Shown here: positions 40,988 to 50,226 of the stretch, one piece after another | Layout: every line of letters begins with the position of its first letter | Numbering within the stretch: the stretch's first letter is position 1 | Source of the DNA: Psychrobacter frigidicola | GTDB lineage: Bacteria; Pseudomonadota; Gammaproteobacteria; Pseudomonadales; Moraxellaceae | Reading direction: 5' to 3' | Assembly: GCF_007997305.1 (NCBI RefSeq) | Contig: NZ_VORZ01000002.1 | Location: forward strand, 310,001 to 374,000 | Length of the DNA: 64,000 nucleotides | The notes under the pieces: model-generated | Databases searched by the model: none | What the model was told of the DNA's origin: nothing | The model's input: only the letters and a program-made list of their open reading frames with translations | Made by a program: the position numbers and the translations under genes

Positions 40988-41203
40988 TCATTTAAAGTAT
41001 GTTTTCACACAACTATTCATCATCTGAACGCTCTTTACCTTTTTCTGCGCTTCAGCGATCAACTCATGTATCTTCGCACTTTCTTTTAATACACAAGCGT
41101 CATACGCAGAGAGCGGCTCGGATTCTTTTTCTTGCTCTTGTTTGGCTTTTTCTTCTAAATACTTCTCAAGATCGTCTTGCTCATTTGGTTGTGAGTGACT
41201 CAT
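40988..41203 (-). CDS. small acidic coiled-coil protein
   Basis: 71 residues, no known family. Gln/Glu/Lys-rich helix (DDLEKYLEEKAKQEQEKESE) followed by a helical region with a Cys in AYDACVLKESAKIHELIAEA. Start ATG 41203 has a strong AGAGGA ribosome-binding site, which supports real translation. It lies upstream of the HD-ATPase gene on the same strand with a 105-base gap, so co-transcription with it is possible, as is independent function. Confidence 0.6.
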   Translation of the reverse strand: MSHSQPNEQDDLEKYLEEKAKQEQEKESEPLSAYDACVLKESAKIHELIAEAQKKVKSVQMMNSCVKTYFK

Positions 41204-41227
41204 AGTTGATTCCTCTTACTGTTTAGT

Positions 41228-41974
41228 TTAGCTGTCTTTTGCGATACGATTTAGCATGGCGGCTAACCTTGCGTTATTGTCTTGAATATACTGATTACCA
41301 CTCTCTATTATCTCAGCAGCTGATTGTACGGTTTTGGGATAGTTGCTAAGTCCACTCTGTATGGCGTCATGGCCATTCGCTACCATCTTGACGATACTTT
41401 CTTCGGTCACTTCAAAGTGACACTGCCAGCCCATAATCCAAGTACCAAGCGTTTTATGCAGCGGTGTTTGATAAATAAATCCTTGATTCGCCCATGCCTC
41501 CGACGTTGCAATAGCGGTTGCGCCCGTTGGACAGTCAAAACCATCACCGTGCCAATGAAAGACGCTAAAAGCCTGCTTTGGCAAATCTTGTAATAAAGGA
41601 TGAGACTGACCTTCTGCCGTCAACTGAATGGGCAGCCAACCAATCTCTTTTACGTTAGCTGGCTGCACGGTTGCGCCCAAACAATGGGCGATAAGTTGCG
41701 CACCCAAACAGATTCCGACGACCGTTTTTCCATTAGCAATACTTTGTTTGATTAAGCGTTTTTCATTGATTAACCAAGGATGTTTTTCTTCATCGTGGAC
41801 ACTCATCGGCCCGCCCATCACGATTAGCCAATCAAAACTATCGTGCGCTGGCAATACATCATTATTATAAGACCGCGTGTAACTCATCTGATAATTGTGG
41901 TTATTGGCCCACTGTTTGATGAAACTAAGGTCTTCATAGTCCGTATGGAATAGGGCGTGAATGCGTAGCGTCAT
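41228..41974 (-). CDS. class I glutamine amidotransferase-like protein
   Basis: 248 residues with the GATase1 catalytic triad: nucleophile Cys in VGICLGAQLIAHCLGA, and the His/Glu pair in GWQCHFEVTEES. It resembles the stand-alone GMP-synthase-glutaminase-like proteins of proteobacteria rather than GuaA, because no synthetase domain is attached. The acceptor of the released ammonia is unknown. Nearest upstream gene on the same strand begins 155 bases away. Confidence 0.85.
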   Translation of the reverse strand: MTLRIHALFHTDYEDLSFIKQWANNHNYQMSYTRSYNNDVLPAHDSFDWLIVMGGPMSVHDEEKHPWLINEKRLIKQSIANGKTVVGICLGAQLIAHCLGATVQPANVKEIGWLPIQLTAEGQSHPLLQDLPKQAFSVFHWHGDGFDCPTGATAIATSEAWANQGFIYQTPLHKTLGTWIMGWQCHFEVTEESIVKMVANGHDAIQSGLSNYPKTVQSAAEIIESGNQYIQDNNARLAAMLNRIAKDS

Positions 41975-42129
41975 GGGATACCTGTTATTAGAAGCAGCTT
42001 ATAACTAAAAACCATTTATCATTAGAAGCCGTTTATGATTAGCAGTGGCTTATTAATGACGTAAGATGGGTTGCGTCTTGTCTAATTTACTCTAGTAGGT
42101 TTTTGCAAAATTAACAAACCTTACGCCAC

Positions 42130-42996
42130 TTAATAAAAATTATCTTCCCCAGCATACTTCTTATTCAGCGCCTTCAAAATAGCATAAGTTTCTAAATCCA
42201 TGGTCGCGGTGAGATGCTGCGGACTAAAATGCAGCTGAAAGGCATAAATCACATCACGACTGGCTTTATCCCAATCGTCACTATCATTAATCCGATAACC
42301 ATACTTTCTAAATTCTTGCTTAATCTCGGGTATCGTTGCCGTGTCAAACTCATCTTGCTTCATAAACAGTTGCTTATCTTCCTCATCATACCAAGCACCA
42401 ATACCATATTGCGTGTGCAGCCGTTGCCAAGGGAACTTCGCACCAGGGTCAATCTTGCGTGAGGGTGCCATGTCAGAATGCCCAATTATGTCCTTGGGTG
42501 AAATCTTATACCTCAATGCTAAACCTTGTACCAGCTGCGCAATCTTCTTAATCTGTACCTCTTCAAAATCTACATAGTGCTCGTAAGGATGATAATCTTG
42601 GACGCCTGCTTTAAGCGCCTTTCTGTACTCGGGTTTAATCCCATCATTAACGATTTCTATGCCGATAGAGGTATCATTTAAGATAGTTCTGCCAGCAAAT
42701 CCGCCATTACCAGCATGCCAAGCTCGTTCACTTTCAGGCACTAAATTATAAATTTTATTATCGTCATCATTTAGAATAAGATAATGTGCACTCACATTAC
42801 CAGTGGTGAGTTGTTTTAGTGATTTCTCATTATCACCGACGGTATAGTGCAAGATGATAAATTTAATCCGCTCACTTTTACCTGTGGCTTGATAGGTGTC
42901 ACTATCAATAACGTAACGTGGCTCGGTGGTTGATACGCAGCCAAGCATTGGCATCGTTAAACATAGTGCCAATGCCAAAGAGGTGATGTTTTTTGC
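42130..42996 (-). CDS. N-acetylmuramoyl-L-alanine amidase, AmiD-like lipoprotein
   Basis: Cleaves the amide bond between muramic acid and the stem peptide, in peptidoglycan recycling or remodelling. The Amidase_2 fold shows zinc ligands in ILHYTVGD, in the WHAGNGGFAGR segment and in GHSDMAPSRKIDPG. A C-terminal peptidoglycan-binding-like helical domain follows (YGYRINDSDDWDKA). The signal peptide from ATG 42996 ends in a lipobox (MLGC), so it is outer-membrane anchored like E. coli AmiD. The upstream ATG 43029 would add 11 unhelpful residues. Confidence 0.88.
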   Translation of the reverse strand, partial: AKNITSLALALCLTMPMLGCVSTTEPRYVIDSDTYQATGKSERIKFIILHYTVGDNEKSLKQLTTGNVSAHYLILNDDDNKIYNLVPESERAWHAGNGGFAGRTILNDTSIGIEIVNDGIKPEYRKALKAGVQDYHPYEHYVDFEEVQIKKIAQLVQGLALRYKISPKDIIGHSDMAPSRKIDPGAKFPWQRLHTQYGIGAWYDEEDKQLFMKQDEFDTATIPEIKQEFRKYGYRINDSDDWDKASRDVIYAFQLHFSPQHLTATMDLETYAILKALNKKYAGEDNFY

Positions 42997-43065
42997 CATG
43001 ACATGCTCTGTATAAAATGAATAGTGCAAAATCTGTGATAAAATTTTTGGACTTTATACTTAATC

Positions 43066-43857
43066 CTATCTAATCTTCTTAGCTAATGCCTTCTTCCAGC
43101 TGTCCTCTAAACACTCAATAGCCAACCAAGGCGCAATAATATCAGCGACAAATTTTTCTTTTGCATTCGTTAGTTGCCAAAGTTTTTCAAGCGTTGCAAA
43201 CGGATAGGGACGTTCTATTAAATAGACAGGCAAATCAATAGCAATCATGCCATCACGAACGACTTCGAAATACCATCCTGCGATACCTTGCTTGGTAATC
43301 CATGAAGCGATGTTGGGAACTTTGGTAAACTGCCCGATTTGGTCATTGATTTTGTAGCAGGGTCTGCGCGGTTGGACAATTCGTAGTTGAACACTGTCGC
43401 TATCTTCGACTGTCTCATTTTCTTCATGCTGAATATCATATTGCCCACCATATTGAAAGACATCACCAATACAGACGGTGGTTTCGTCCATATCAGGCAA
43501 TCCATTGACGGCTTCGGTGGTAAGGTTTTCGCCTAATGTACCAATACGAACCTTTAGATTAAACTCTGCATTAACTTGCTCATAGGTAGCAGGAGCCAGC
43601 TGATGTACGGCTTTGAGTGGGCCACCATGATGACGGCGGTCAGCTTGCTCATCAGTAGTCAAGCCCATAAAATTAACGGCAACAGGCGCTTTGATTGGAG
43701 CTTTATCGATGGCGCTCATTTGCTCACGGGCGAATGGCATGGCCTTGCCTGCACGGACATCGATTAAAGTAGCAATATGCAGGGGTAGGGCTTTATTAAA
43801 GTCAGTAGTATCATTTTTGCTATTATCTTCTGGCGGCTGATTAAATCCTATACTCAT
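43066..43857 (-). CDS. MOSC domain protein (YiiM-like)
   Basis: 263 residues with a MOSC fold: DRRHHGGPLKAVHQ, LRIGTLGENLTTE-like (VRIGTLGENL), and the conserved Cys in QPRRPCYKIN. YiiM proteins reduce N-hydroxylated substrates through a molybdenum cofactor. The N-terminal 25 residues are polar and not conserved. The gap to the AmiD-like gene is under 100 bases on the same strand, but the functions do not suggest an operon. Confidence 0.85.
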   Translation of the reverse strand: MSIGFNQPPEDNSKNDTTDFNKALPLHIATLIDVRAGKAMPFAREQMSAIDKAPIKAPVAVNFMGLTTDEQADRRHHGGPLKAVHQLAPATYEQVNAEFNLKVRIGTLGENLTTEAVNGLPDMDETTVCIGDVFQYGGQYDIQHEENETVEDSDSVQLRIVQPRRPCYKINDQIGQFTKVPNIASWITKQGIAGWYFEVVRDGMIAIDLPVYLIERPYPFATLEKLWQLTNAKEKFVADIIAPWLAIECLEDSWKKALAKKIR

Positions 43858-43981
43858 TAGATATCCCAGTTAGTAGTTGTTTTAATGAACAAATAGCGCT
43901 CAAACAGTAGCGTTATCTTACCGCAATCATTGCCTGCTTTCAGTTTACTTACCTTATTCCAATTTGCTGAATCTTAAATAA

Positions 43982-44012
43982 GAAAAGGCCAGATGATGTA
44001 TCTGGCCTTTTC
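43982..44012 (-). terminator. terminator after rsfS
   Basis: Stem GAAAAGGCCAGAT / ATCTGGCCTTTTC with a 5-base loop, about 45 bases downstream of the rsfS stop on the minus strand. Confidence 0.8.
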
Positions 44013-44054
44013 GTTTTTACATGACAGTTTTAATAGACAGATTTTATCAATAGT

Positions 44055-44468
44055 CTATTTGTTTTTATTACGGCGACCCGCTGTTTTCTTTTCTCGTGGT
44101 ACGGCGACCAGCTCAGCCAGCTGCTCAGGTGATGACCATAGACCTTCTAAGTCATAGAACTCGCGGGCTGATGGAATCATCATGTGTACCACGACCGCAC
44201 CTAGATCAATCAAGGTCCAGTCGGAATCATTGCCGCCTTCACGGCCCAGTGGCATAAAGCCAGCTAGCTTCGCTTCAGCACCGAGGCTATCAGCCATCGC
44301 ACGCACGTGACGCTTAGACGTACCGTCAGCGATGACGATGCGTTCCATTACGTCGGTTAAGTCTTCAACATTCATAACGGTAATGTTCTTAGCTTTCATA
44401 TCGTCTAGAGCAGTCTTTACCAGTGCTAGGCACTCTTCTAAACGCTCATTAGTCATGGTCGTAATCAT
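44055..44468 (-). CDS. rsfS: ribosome silencing factor RsfS
   Basis: Binds L14 on the 50S subunit and blocks subunit joining in starvation. About 137 residues from ATG 44468 (ATG 44456 is also possible; the longer TTG frame is not needed). Family motifs: IVIADGTSKRHVRAMADSL, GNDSDWTLIDLGAVVVHMM and FYDLEGLW. A basic tail KKTAGRRNKNK ends the protein. It follows nadD on the same strand, the typical nadD-rsfS pairing. Confidence 0.93.
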   Translation of the reverse strand: MITTMTNERLEECLALVKTALDDMKAKNITVMNVEDLTDVMERIVIADGTSKRHVRAMADSLGAEAKLAGFMPLGREGGNDSDWTLIDLGAVVVHMMIPSAREFYDLEGLWSSPEQLAELVAVPREKKTAGRRNKNK

Positions 44469-44604
44469 AAATAGTAGTCTCTTCAATAAACAATAGTAAT
44501 AAAGGGTTAAATGGTCACTTTATAGTATTTAGCCATATACATTAAAGGGCTATATATGAGCCTGCTAAAGGCAAAGTGACAACAATAGGGCGATTTTAAC
44601 GGAA

Positions 44605-45399
44605 TTAGACAGCAGAATATAGCTGATGAGTGATTATATATCGATAAACCGTAGGATTTAGCCATTTAGTGACAGAACTGGGCTGATTATCAGTAGTGGT
44701 ATTGCAAATTTGCAGCTGTTGGCGTATTTGCGTACTTGATACCGCTGTGAGTGGTCGAGGATCTATATAAATGCGTCCTTGAGCTGTATTTTTCAAGGGT
44801 TGGCTGGTTTCAGATAACTCGTTTAACGGCTGCGTTAAGTCTGTCGGGGTATGAGTAATTTGCCCTTGCAAAGCAGCAGGTACTTCATTATATAAATGAG
44901 CGATATTTTGGCTAGAAAGATGCTGCGTTATATTATTTGTATTATTTTCTAGTGAATAATCTACATTATTGTCTCGATCAAAAATCCAAAGATGCACATA
45001 ATCAGTCAATTGTAGCCCATCCTTCCATTGCTCCAAACTACGCGCGCTATCCATACCCATAATAAATATCAGGCTGTCATTAGGATACCGCTTGCGCAAT
45101 GTGCGTACGCTATCGATGGTATAGACGGGTGGGCTTTGCCATAGTTCAAGCTCGCTGACTTGTAGGGGCGTGTCTTGAATAGCTAAGGTTAACATAGCGA
45201 GCCTGTGAGCAGGATCTAGGCTTTGTTCTTTAAAGGGAGAGCGGGCATTGGGCAATAATGATACTTGTAACACGCGTTGTTGCTCAGCTGCGATAGGCGT
45301 CAGGCAATCAAAAACATGCATCGCCATTTGGATGTGACTGTTATGTACGGGATTAAAGGAGCCGCCAAGATAGGCACGGATCGCAGGCGCGGTAGACAT
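44605..45399 (-). CDS. nadD: nicotinate-nucleotide adenylyltransferase
   Basis: Makes deamido-NAD from nicotinate mononucleotide and ATP. Motifs: GGSFNPVHNSH for ATP binding and SSTQIRQQL near the C-terminus. Started at ATG 45399, because the frame further upstream only offers a TTG. At 264 residues it is about 45 longer than the usual NadD; the extra residues form an Asn/Thr/Gln-rich insert (NNTNNITQHLSSQN and following, about residues 160-225) before the ISST-type motif. rsfS follows by about 135 bases. Confidence 0.92.
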   Translation of the reverse strand: MSTAPAIRAYLGGSFNPVHNSHIQMAMHVFDCLTPIAAEQQRVLQVSLLPNARSPFKEQSLDPAHRLAMLTLAIQDTPLQVSELELWQSPPVYTIDSVRTLRKRYPNDSLIFIMGMDSARSLEQWKDGLQLTDYVHLWIFDRDNNVDYSLENNTNNITQHLSSQNIAHLYNEVPAALQGQITHTPTDLTQPLNELSETSQPLKNTAQGRIYIDPRPLTAVSSTQIRQQLQICNTTTDNQPSSVTKWLNPTVYRYIITHQLYSAV

Positions 45400-45493
45400 T
45401 AAAATAAAAACCCATTTAATCAGCAAACTGACTATCTATTGTAGAGGGCAGGCGCGCATTTGTCATCAAAATCCAGTGATTAAAAATAAACCA

Positions 45494-45529
45494 ATAAAAA
45501 ACCGACCATCATAATGATAGGATGGTCGG
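45494..45529 (-). terminator. terminator of pta
   Basis: On the minus strand CCGACCATC, a 10-base loop, GATGGTCGG and a T run. It is about 60 bases downstream of the pta stop. Confidence 0.8.
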
Positions 45530-45588
45530 CGATGTCACTTAAGAGTTTATTGTTAATAACTATTTAATAGGCTTTAACAGCCAGCTTA

Positions 45589-47736
45589 TTAAATAGCATC
45601 GCTATACGCTTGGATAGCCGTTAGGGCGATGGTATAGATAATATCATCGACTAAGGCGCCACGGGATAAGTCGTTTACAGGTTTATTTAAGCCTTGGAGC
45701 ATCGGGCCGACACTGATGACGTTGGCGCTACGTTGCACGGCTTTGTAAGTCGTGTTGCCTGTATTGAGGTCGGGGAAAATAAACACGTTGGCTTGACCAG
45801 CAACGGGCGAGTCTGGCGCTTTTTGTTTGCCCACGCTCATCACTGATGCGGCATCATATTGTAATGGACCATCGACGGCGAGATTTGGCATGCGTTCACG
45901 GACGATTTGCGTTGCACGGGTAACTTTTTCAACATCAGCGCCCGTACCGGATGCGCCCGTTGAATAGCTAATCATAGCAACTTTTGGCTCAATACCGAAG
46001 GCGGCAGCAGACTCGGCAGATTGAATGGCAATTTCTGCCAATTCTTCTGCAGTGGGGTCAGGATTAATGGCGCAATCCCCATAAACCACCACTTGCTCAG
46101 GCAGCAACATAAAAAAGATAGACGATACTAAGGAATACTGCGGTGCAGTTTTAATCAACTGAAAGGCGGGGCGAACCGTGCTCGCTGTAGTGTGAATTGC
46201 GCCAGAGACTAGACCGTCCACTTCGTCCATCTGTAACATGGTCGTGCCTAAGAACACAGTGTCTTTGAGCTGTTCAGCGGCTTGAATGTCTGACGTTTTA
46301 CCCTTACGACGTTCGACGACCGCCGCGACATATTTGCTCATATCCAAGGTATCAGGATCAAGAATCTCAAGACCTTCTGGCAAGATTAAATCACGGTTCT
46401 TAGCGACTTGTTCCACGTCTGCACGCTTGGCAAGTAGGACACAATTGGCGATCCCACGGCTTTGACAGATACAGGCCGCTTCAACGGTGCGCGGCTCAGA
46501 ACCTTCTGGTAAGACGATACGCTTTTTGGCCTGTTGGGCTTTTTTAACCACTTGATGACGGAAGGCTGCAGGGGACAAGCGTGGTTTATGGTCGCCACTG
46601 AAGTATTCTTTAATCCAGCTGAGGTCTAAATGTGCAGCCACATAACGCGTGACTTCTTGCGCGCGTTCCGTATCATCAGATGGAATCTCAGCACTCATAT
46701 GCATCAGGCTTTGGACGGTCTCAAAACTATCCGCCTCAACGCTCATGATTGGAATGCCAGTTTTGAGCGCAGACTGCCATAATTCAGCCACGGTCGGGTT
46801 GGGCACGACACCACCAGTTAACACCAAACCTGCTAGTGGAATGCCATTAATACAAGCCAGTGCTGCGGCTAATAGTAAGTCATCACGATCACCGGGCACG
46901 ACGATGAGCGTTCCACGTTTGAACACTTCGTCGATACGTGCGACTGAACGGGCGGTTAGGCTAATATGATTAATACGGCGAGACTTGGCTTCACCAACGT
47001 GCAACCAAGTGGCATCAAGCTCGGCCGCGATATCCCACGTGCGTGGCACAGACAGTGAGTCACTAAAAGGCACCACACCGATTAAGCGGAACTGATCAGT
47101 ATTAAAATGTGGCGACAAACGTACCATTGCTTGCATAAAATCTTTATCTAAGCTTACGACGGCTTCACCCGGTGCAACAGGCTGACTGTCAAAAGTGTTC
47201 GGTACATCATGCACGCGCATTAAAATACAGCCTAAGATGCGGTCACTAGCAATGCCACCAAACTCACGCGCATGTACGTCTAATTTATCCGCAAGGTGAG
47301 CGGGACTGCTGGTATCAACAGTGCTCACAAAGATAATTTTGGCATCTAAAGCGTGGGCAATCGCGCGGTTGATTTGTGAGGCGTAAGACGCTTCAGTAGT
47401 TGGTACTAGCCCTTCACAGATAATCACCTCTTGATTATTACCAATGGATTGATAGTTTTCGACCACTTCTTCCATTAACTCATCGAGGTTGTCATCGCCA
47501 ATCATCCGCTCGACACGCTGGCGGTTAATCGACTTGGGCGGTGTCAGACCAAAGGCGTCCATGATTAGGGCGCTTGAACTGTCTAAGCTGCTTTGTTTAT
47601 CTAAGGTGTCATCTTGCAAAAAGGGCTTCATAAAGGCGGCTTTCACGCCATTATAATCCATCGCACGAATCAGACCGAGCGCCGCTGAGGTCACGCCGAT
47701 ACCGCGACTGATGGGAACAAGTAAAATGGTTTGCAT
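45589..47736 (-). CDS. pta: phosphate acetyltransferase, long form
   Basis: Interconverts acetyl-CoA and acetyl phosphate. About 715 residues, the long proteobacterial form: N-terminal P-loop-like CobQ/BioD-type domain (LLVPISRGIGVTSAALGLIR), central DRTGG regulatory domain, and C-terminal PTA_PTB catalytic domain (GSEPRTVEAA, SYSTGASGTGADVEKV, FPDLNTGNTTYKAVQR). Start ATG 47736 is preceded by AGGA at good spacing; the upstream GTG frame is not needed. It follows ackA with about a 150-base gap, so the two form the usual acetate operon. Confidence 0.96.
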   Translation of the reverse strand: MQTILLVPISRGIGVTSAALGLIRAMDYNGVKAAFMKPFLQDDTLDKQSSLDSSSALIMDAFGLTPPKSINRQRVERMIGDDNLDELMEEVVENYQSIGNNQEVIICEGLVPTTEASYASQINRAIAHALDAKIIFVSTVDTSSPAHLADKLDVHAREFGGIASDRILGCILMRVHDVPNTFDSQPVAPGEAVVSLDKDFMQAMVRLSPHFNTDQFRLIGVVPFSDSLSVPRTWDIAAELDATWLHVGEAKSRRINHISLTARSVARIDEVFKRGTLIVVPGDRDDLLLAAALACINGIPLAGLVLTGGVVPNPTVAELWQSALKTGIPIMSVEADSFETVQSLMHMSAEIPSDDTERAQEVTRYVAAHLDLSWIKEYFSGDHKPRLSPAAFRHQVVKKAQQAKKRIVLPEGSEPRTVEAACICQSRGIANCVLLAKRADVEQVAKNRDLILPEGLEILDPDTLDMSKYVAAVVERRKGKTSDIQAAEQLKDTVFLGTTMLQMDEVDGLVSGAIHTTASTVRPAFQLIKTAPQYSLVSSIFFMLLPEQVVVYGDCAINPDPTAEELAEIAIQSAESAAAFGIEPKVAMISYSTGASGTGADVEKVTRATQIVRERMPNLAVDGPLQYDAASVMSVGKQKAPDSPVAGQANVFIFPDLNTGNTTYKAVQRSANVISVGPMLQGLNKPVNDLSRGALVDDIIYTIALTAIQAYSDAI

Positions 47737-47886
47737 AGCATATCCTACTGTTATTATCTTCTTGAGAAGCACGATTTAACCACGTGCTATTTAAGTAAAG
47801 CGTTCTTTACTTTTAAAGGTAAAAAGCACGCTCTCTTTCGCAGAATCAATACTTATTTTAGACCTAACTTATTTCAAACCTGCTCA

Positions 47887-49119
47887 TCATAAGCCCAGTG
47901 TTTGACGCGTCTCTTTTGCAATTTGGCATTCTTCATCCGTTGGAATCACCCACAGTTCAATACTGCTGTCTTTATCATGGAAGCTGCCTTCGCCGCCGCC
48001 AAACAGAGATTTATTTTTATCAACATCAAACTTGATACCGAAGTGACGCATCACTTCCAAAATACGCGCACGGGTCGTTGCTGAGTTCTCACCGATACCA
48101 CCCGTAAAGACAATACCAGTAAATTCAGGTAACGCACAGCTTAAGCTGGCAAGGTATTTACCCGCACGGTAGCAGAATATCTCAATAGCGAGCTGCGCAT
48201 CTTTATGGCCCTCGTCAGCTGCTTGCTCAATGGTACGCAAGTCGTTTGATAAACCTGAAATACCGAGTAATCCACTGTCGTTGTTGAGCATGTCATTGAT
48301 TTCCTCTAAGCTCATGCCGAGGAGACGCTTTAGATGGATATGCAGACCAGGATCAACATCGCCACTACGCGTGCCCATCATTAGGCCTTCAAGTGGGGTT
48401 AGACCCATGCTGGTATCGAAGCTTTTGCCATCATAAACAGCTGCGGCAGAACAACCATTACCCAAATGGGCAGTCAGCCAGCCATGAGGGCCTTTAGCTT
48501 GTGTGATTTGGCTGGCACGTTCTGAAACGTAGGCATGGGAGGTACCATGGAAACCATAGCGACGAATTTTTTCTTCTTCATATAAGGCTTTTGGAATTGG
48601 ATAACGATAGGCAACAGGCGGCATGGTCTGGTGGAATGCGGTGTCAAAAACAACGACTTGTGGAATCTCAGGATAGATGGCTTGAACGGCTTCGATGCCT
48701 AAAGCATTAGCAGGATTGTGTAGTGGGGCAAGAATTTTTAAGCGTTTTACTTCTGCAAGTACATGGTCGTCGACGCGCACAGCTTCTGAATATTCGCGAC
48801 CACCATGAACACCGCGATGACCAACGGCCACAAAGTGATATTGTTCAAGCAAGGCAAGAATTTTTTGTAAGGCCAGTTCATGACGACCACCCGGAATGGT
48901 AATCTCAAGCTTTTCGCCATTTAAAGTGGTGTGTTTAATACGAGCGGTATCGAGGCCCAAGTTTTCAGCAAGTCCAGTAATACGAGTAGTGTCATCTTCA
49001 CTGATGAGCGCATATTTAATTGAGGAAGAACCGCAGTTTAAAACCAAAGTAGGGTTTACCAGTGTTGATTTTTCTGAATTGCGGTCACTAAAAGTGGGGG
49101 TGCTGACGCTGTCGCTCAT
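47887..49119 (-). CDS. ackA: acetate kinase
   Basis: Makes ATP from acetyl phosphate, or the reverse. 410 residues with VLNCGSSSIKYAL (about 27-39), GHRGVHGG, the catalytic YGFHGTSHAYV, and GLMMGTRSGDVDPG. There are about 20 extra residues before the conserved N-terminal strand; ATG 49119 has the ribosome-binding site AAGGA, so the extension is likely real. First gene of the ackA-pta unit. Confidence 0.96.
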   Translation of the reverse strand: MSDSVSTPTFSDRNSEKSTLVNPTLVLNCGSSSIKYALISEDDTTRITGLAENLGLDTARIKHTTLNGEKLEITIPGGRHELALQKILALLEQYHFVAVGHRGVHGGREYSEAVRVDDHVLAEVKRLKILAPLHNPANALGIEAVQAIYPEIPQVVVFDTAFHQTMPPVAYRYPIPKALYEEEKIRRYGFHGTSHAYVSERASQITQAKGPHGWLTAHLGNGCSAAAVYDGKSFDTSMGLTPLEGLMMGTRSGDVDPGLHIHLKRLLGMSLEEINDMLNNDSGLLGISGLSNDLRTIEQAADEGHKDAQLAIEIFCYRAGKYLASLSCALPEFTGIVFTGGIGENSATTRARILEVMRHFGIKFDVDKNKSLFGGGEGSFHDKDSSIELWVIPTDEECQIAKETRQTLGL

Positions 49120-49841
49120 ACTCTATCCTTAGATTATGTGTATTAAGTAGTAAGTCTGAATCATAACGGATTAACAGCGATTGAACAAACAAAACTCCAT
49201 TGCGCGAACGCCATGATAGTTTGGCTTGATCACCTAAAAATAATATCGAAAATGGCATATCGTTGATAGAGAATAACCTTGTGATAGGTAGGTTCATAAA
49301 CTTAAACTTTCTCAATTCAATGTGAGAGTTATGCTTGTAGTCCATGGTGGATAAGAGGTCTAAATATATCTGACAATACGCTAATACTGTTTTACGGTCG
49401 AATTATGCTAACTATAAGGCTTAATAGTTGCATCTGTTAAGACGAGATTATTGCTGTTTATTAATTATTATTGTTTATTATAAAGGCACAATAGATGCCA
49501 GCTAAATTGTAAGTAAGTTTGTCAAATTCGCAATAAATGAGATGATTCGTCTCAATATTACTTTATGTCGCTTTATAAATGGGTTTTTTTAATAAAAGTA
49601 CAGTGTCAAGTAGCTTTTAAATTATTGGTTAAATAAAAGAGGGGTGTGCACAGCTTTCTCGATTAATGCTATGATTCAATCGATGGGAATAGCTTCAATT
49701 TAGGCTAAATCGCACGTCCTATTCAAACGATTGATTAATACTCTTAAACTGTTTTTTGTCGCCTTTTATTACCTCCATACTGTTGCAAGGTTGTTTGTCC
49801 CTATGCTTATTATTCCTCAGTTTGCCAATAACAAAAAATTT
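49120..49841. other. divergent intergenic region ackA / lptM-lysA
   Basis: About 720 bases that hold promoters for both acetate and lysine units. It is AT-rich and shows no domain-bearing ORF; the frames crossing the ackA start are shadows. No operator or RNA motif was recognised. Confidence 0.4.
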
Positions 49842-50141
49842 ATGTCATCCTCAGATAAACCCCAAGTTATCACTATCAACGCTCGCTATCGCCTTATTGG
49901 TATCTTCGTACTTGGCGCTACCGTTATGATTGGAATATCCGGCTGTGGTCAAAAAGGTGCGTTATATTTAGCCGATACCGACAGCCAAATGGTAACCAGT
50001 AGCTCGGATATGCTAGACAGCACCAGTAATCCGCAAGACGCTGCCTTTGCGGGTATCGATGATGATGAGTATCAAAAGACGCGCTACTTAGAACAAAAAC
50101 AGGTGTTGCCGGATGTTAGTGATGACCCGAACGATTATTAG
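49842..50141 (+). CDS. lptM: small lipoprotein of the LptM (YifL) type
   Basis: 99 residues from ATG 49842. After a short basic N-terminus a hydrophobic segment ends in the lipobox GISGC, followed by GQKGALYLAD, the hallmark of LptM/YifL lipoproteins, which assist maturation of the LptDE LPS transporter. Its position directly before lysA and dapF is the usual one. The C-terminal tail (about 60 residues, acidic, Asp/Ser-rich) is longer than in E. coli. The frame continues upstream to a TTG at 49731, but those residues are not family-like. Confidence 0.82.
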   Translation: MSSSDKPQVITINARYRLIGIFVLGATVMIGISGCGQKGALYLADTDSQMVTSSSDMLDSTSNPQDAAFAGIDDDEYQKTRYLEQKQVLPDVSDDPNDY

Positions 50142-50226
50142 AGTTTGATTTATTGCTTGTAATAATTACTACCTCAGAGATCAGCCCTTTTAACCTTGAG
50201 CACTTGATTATATTAAAGAAGCCAAT

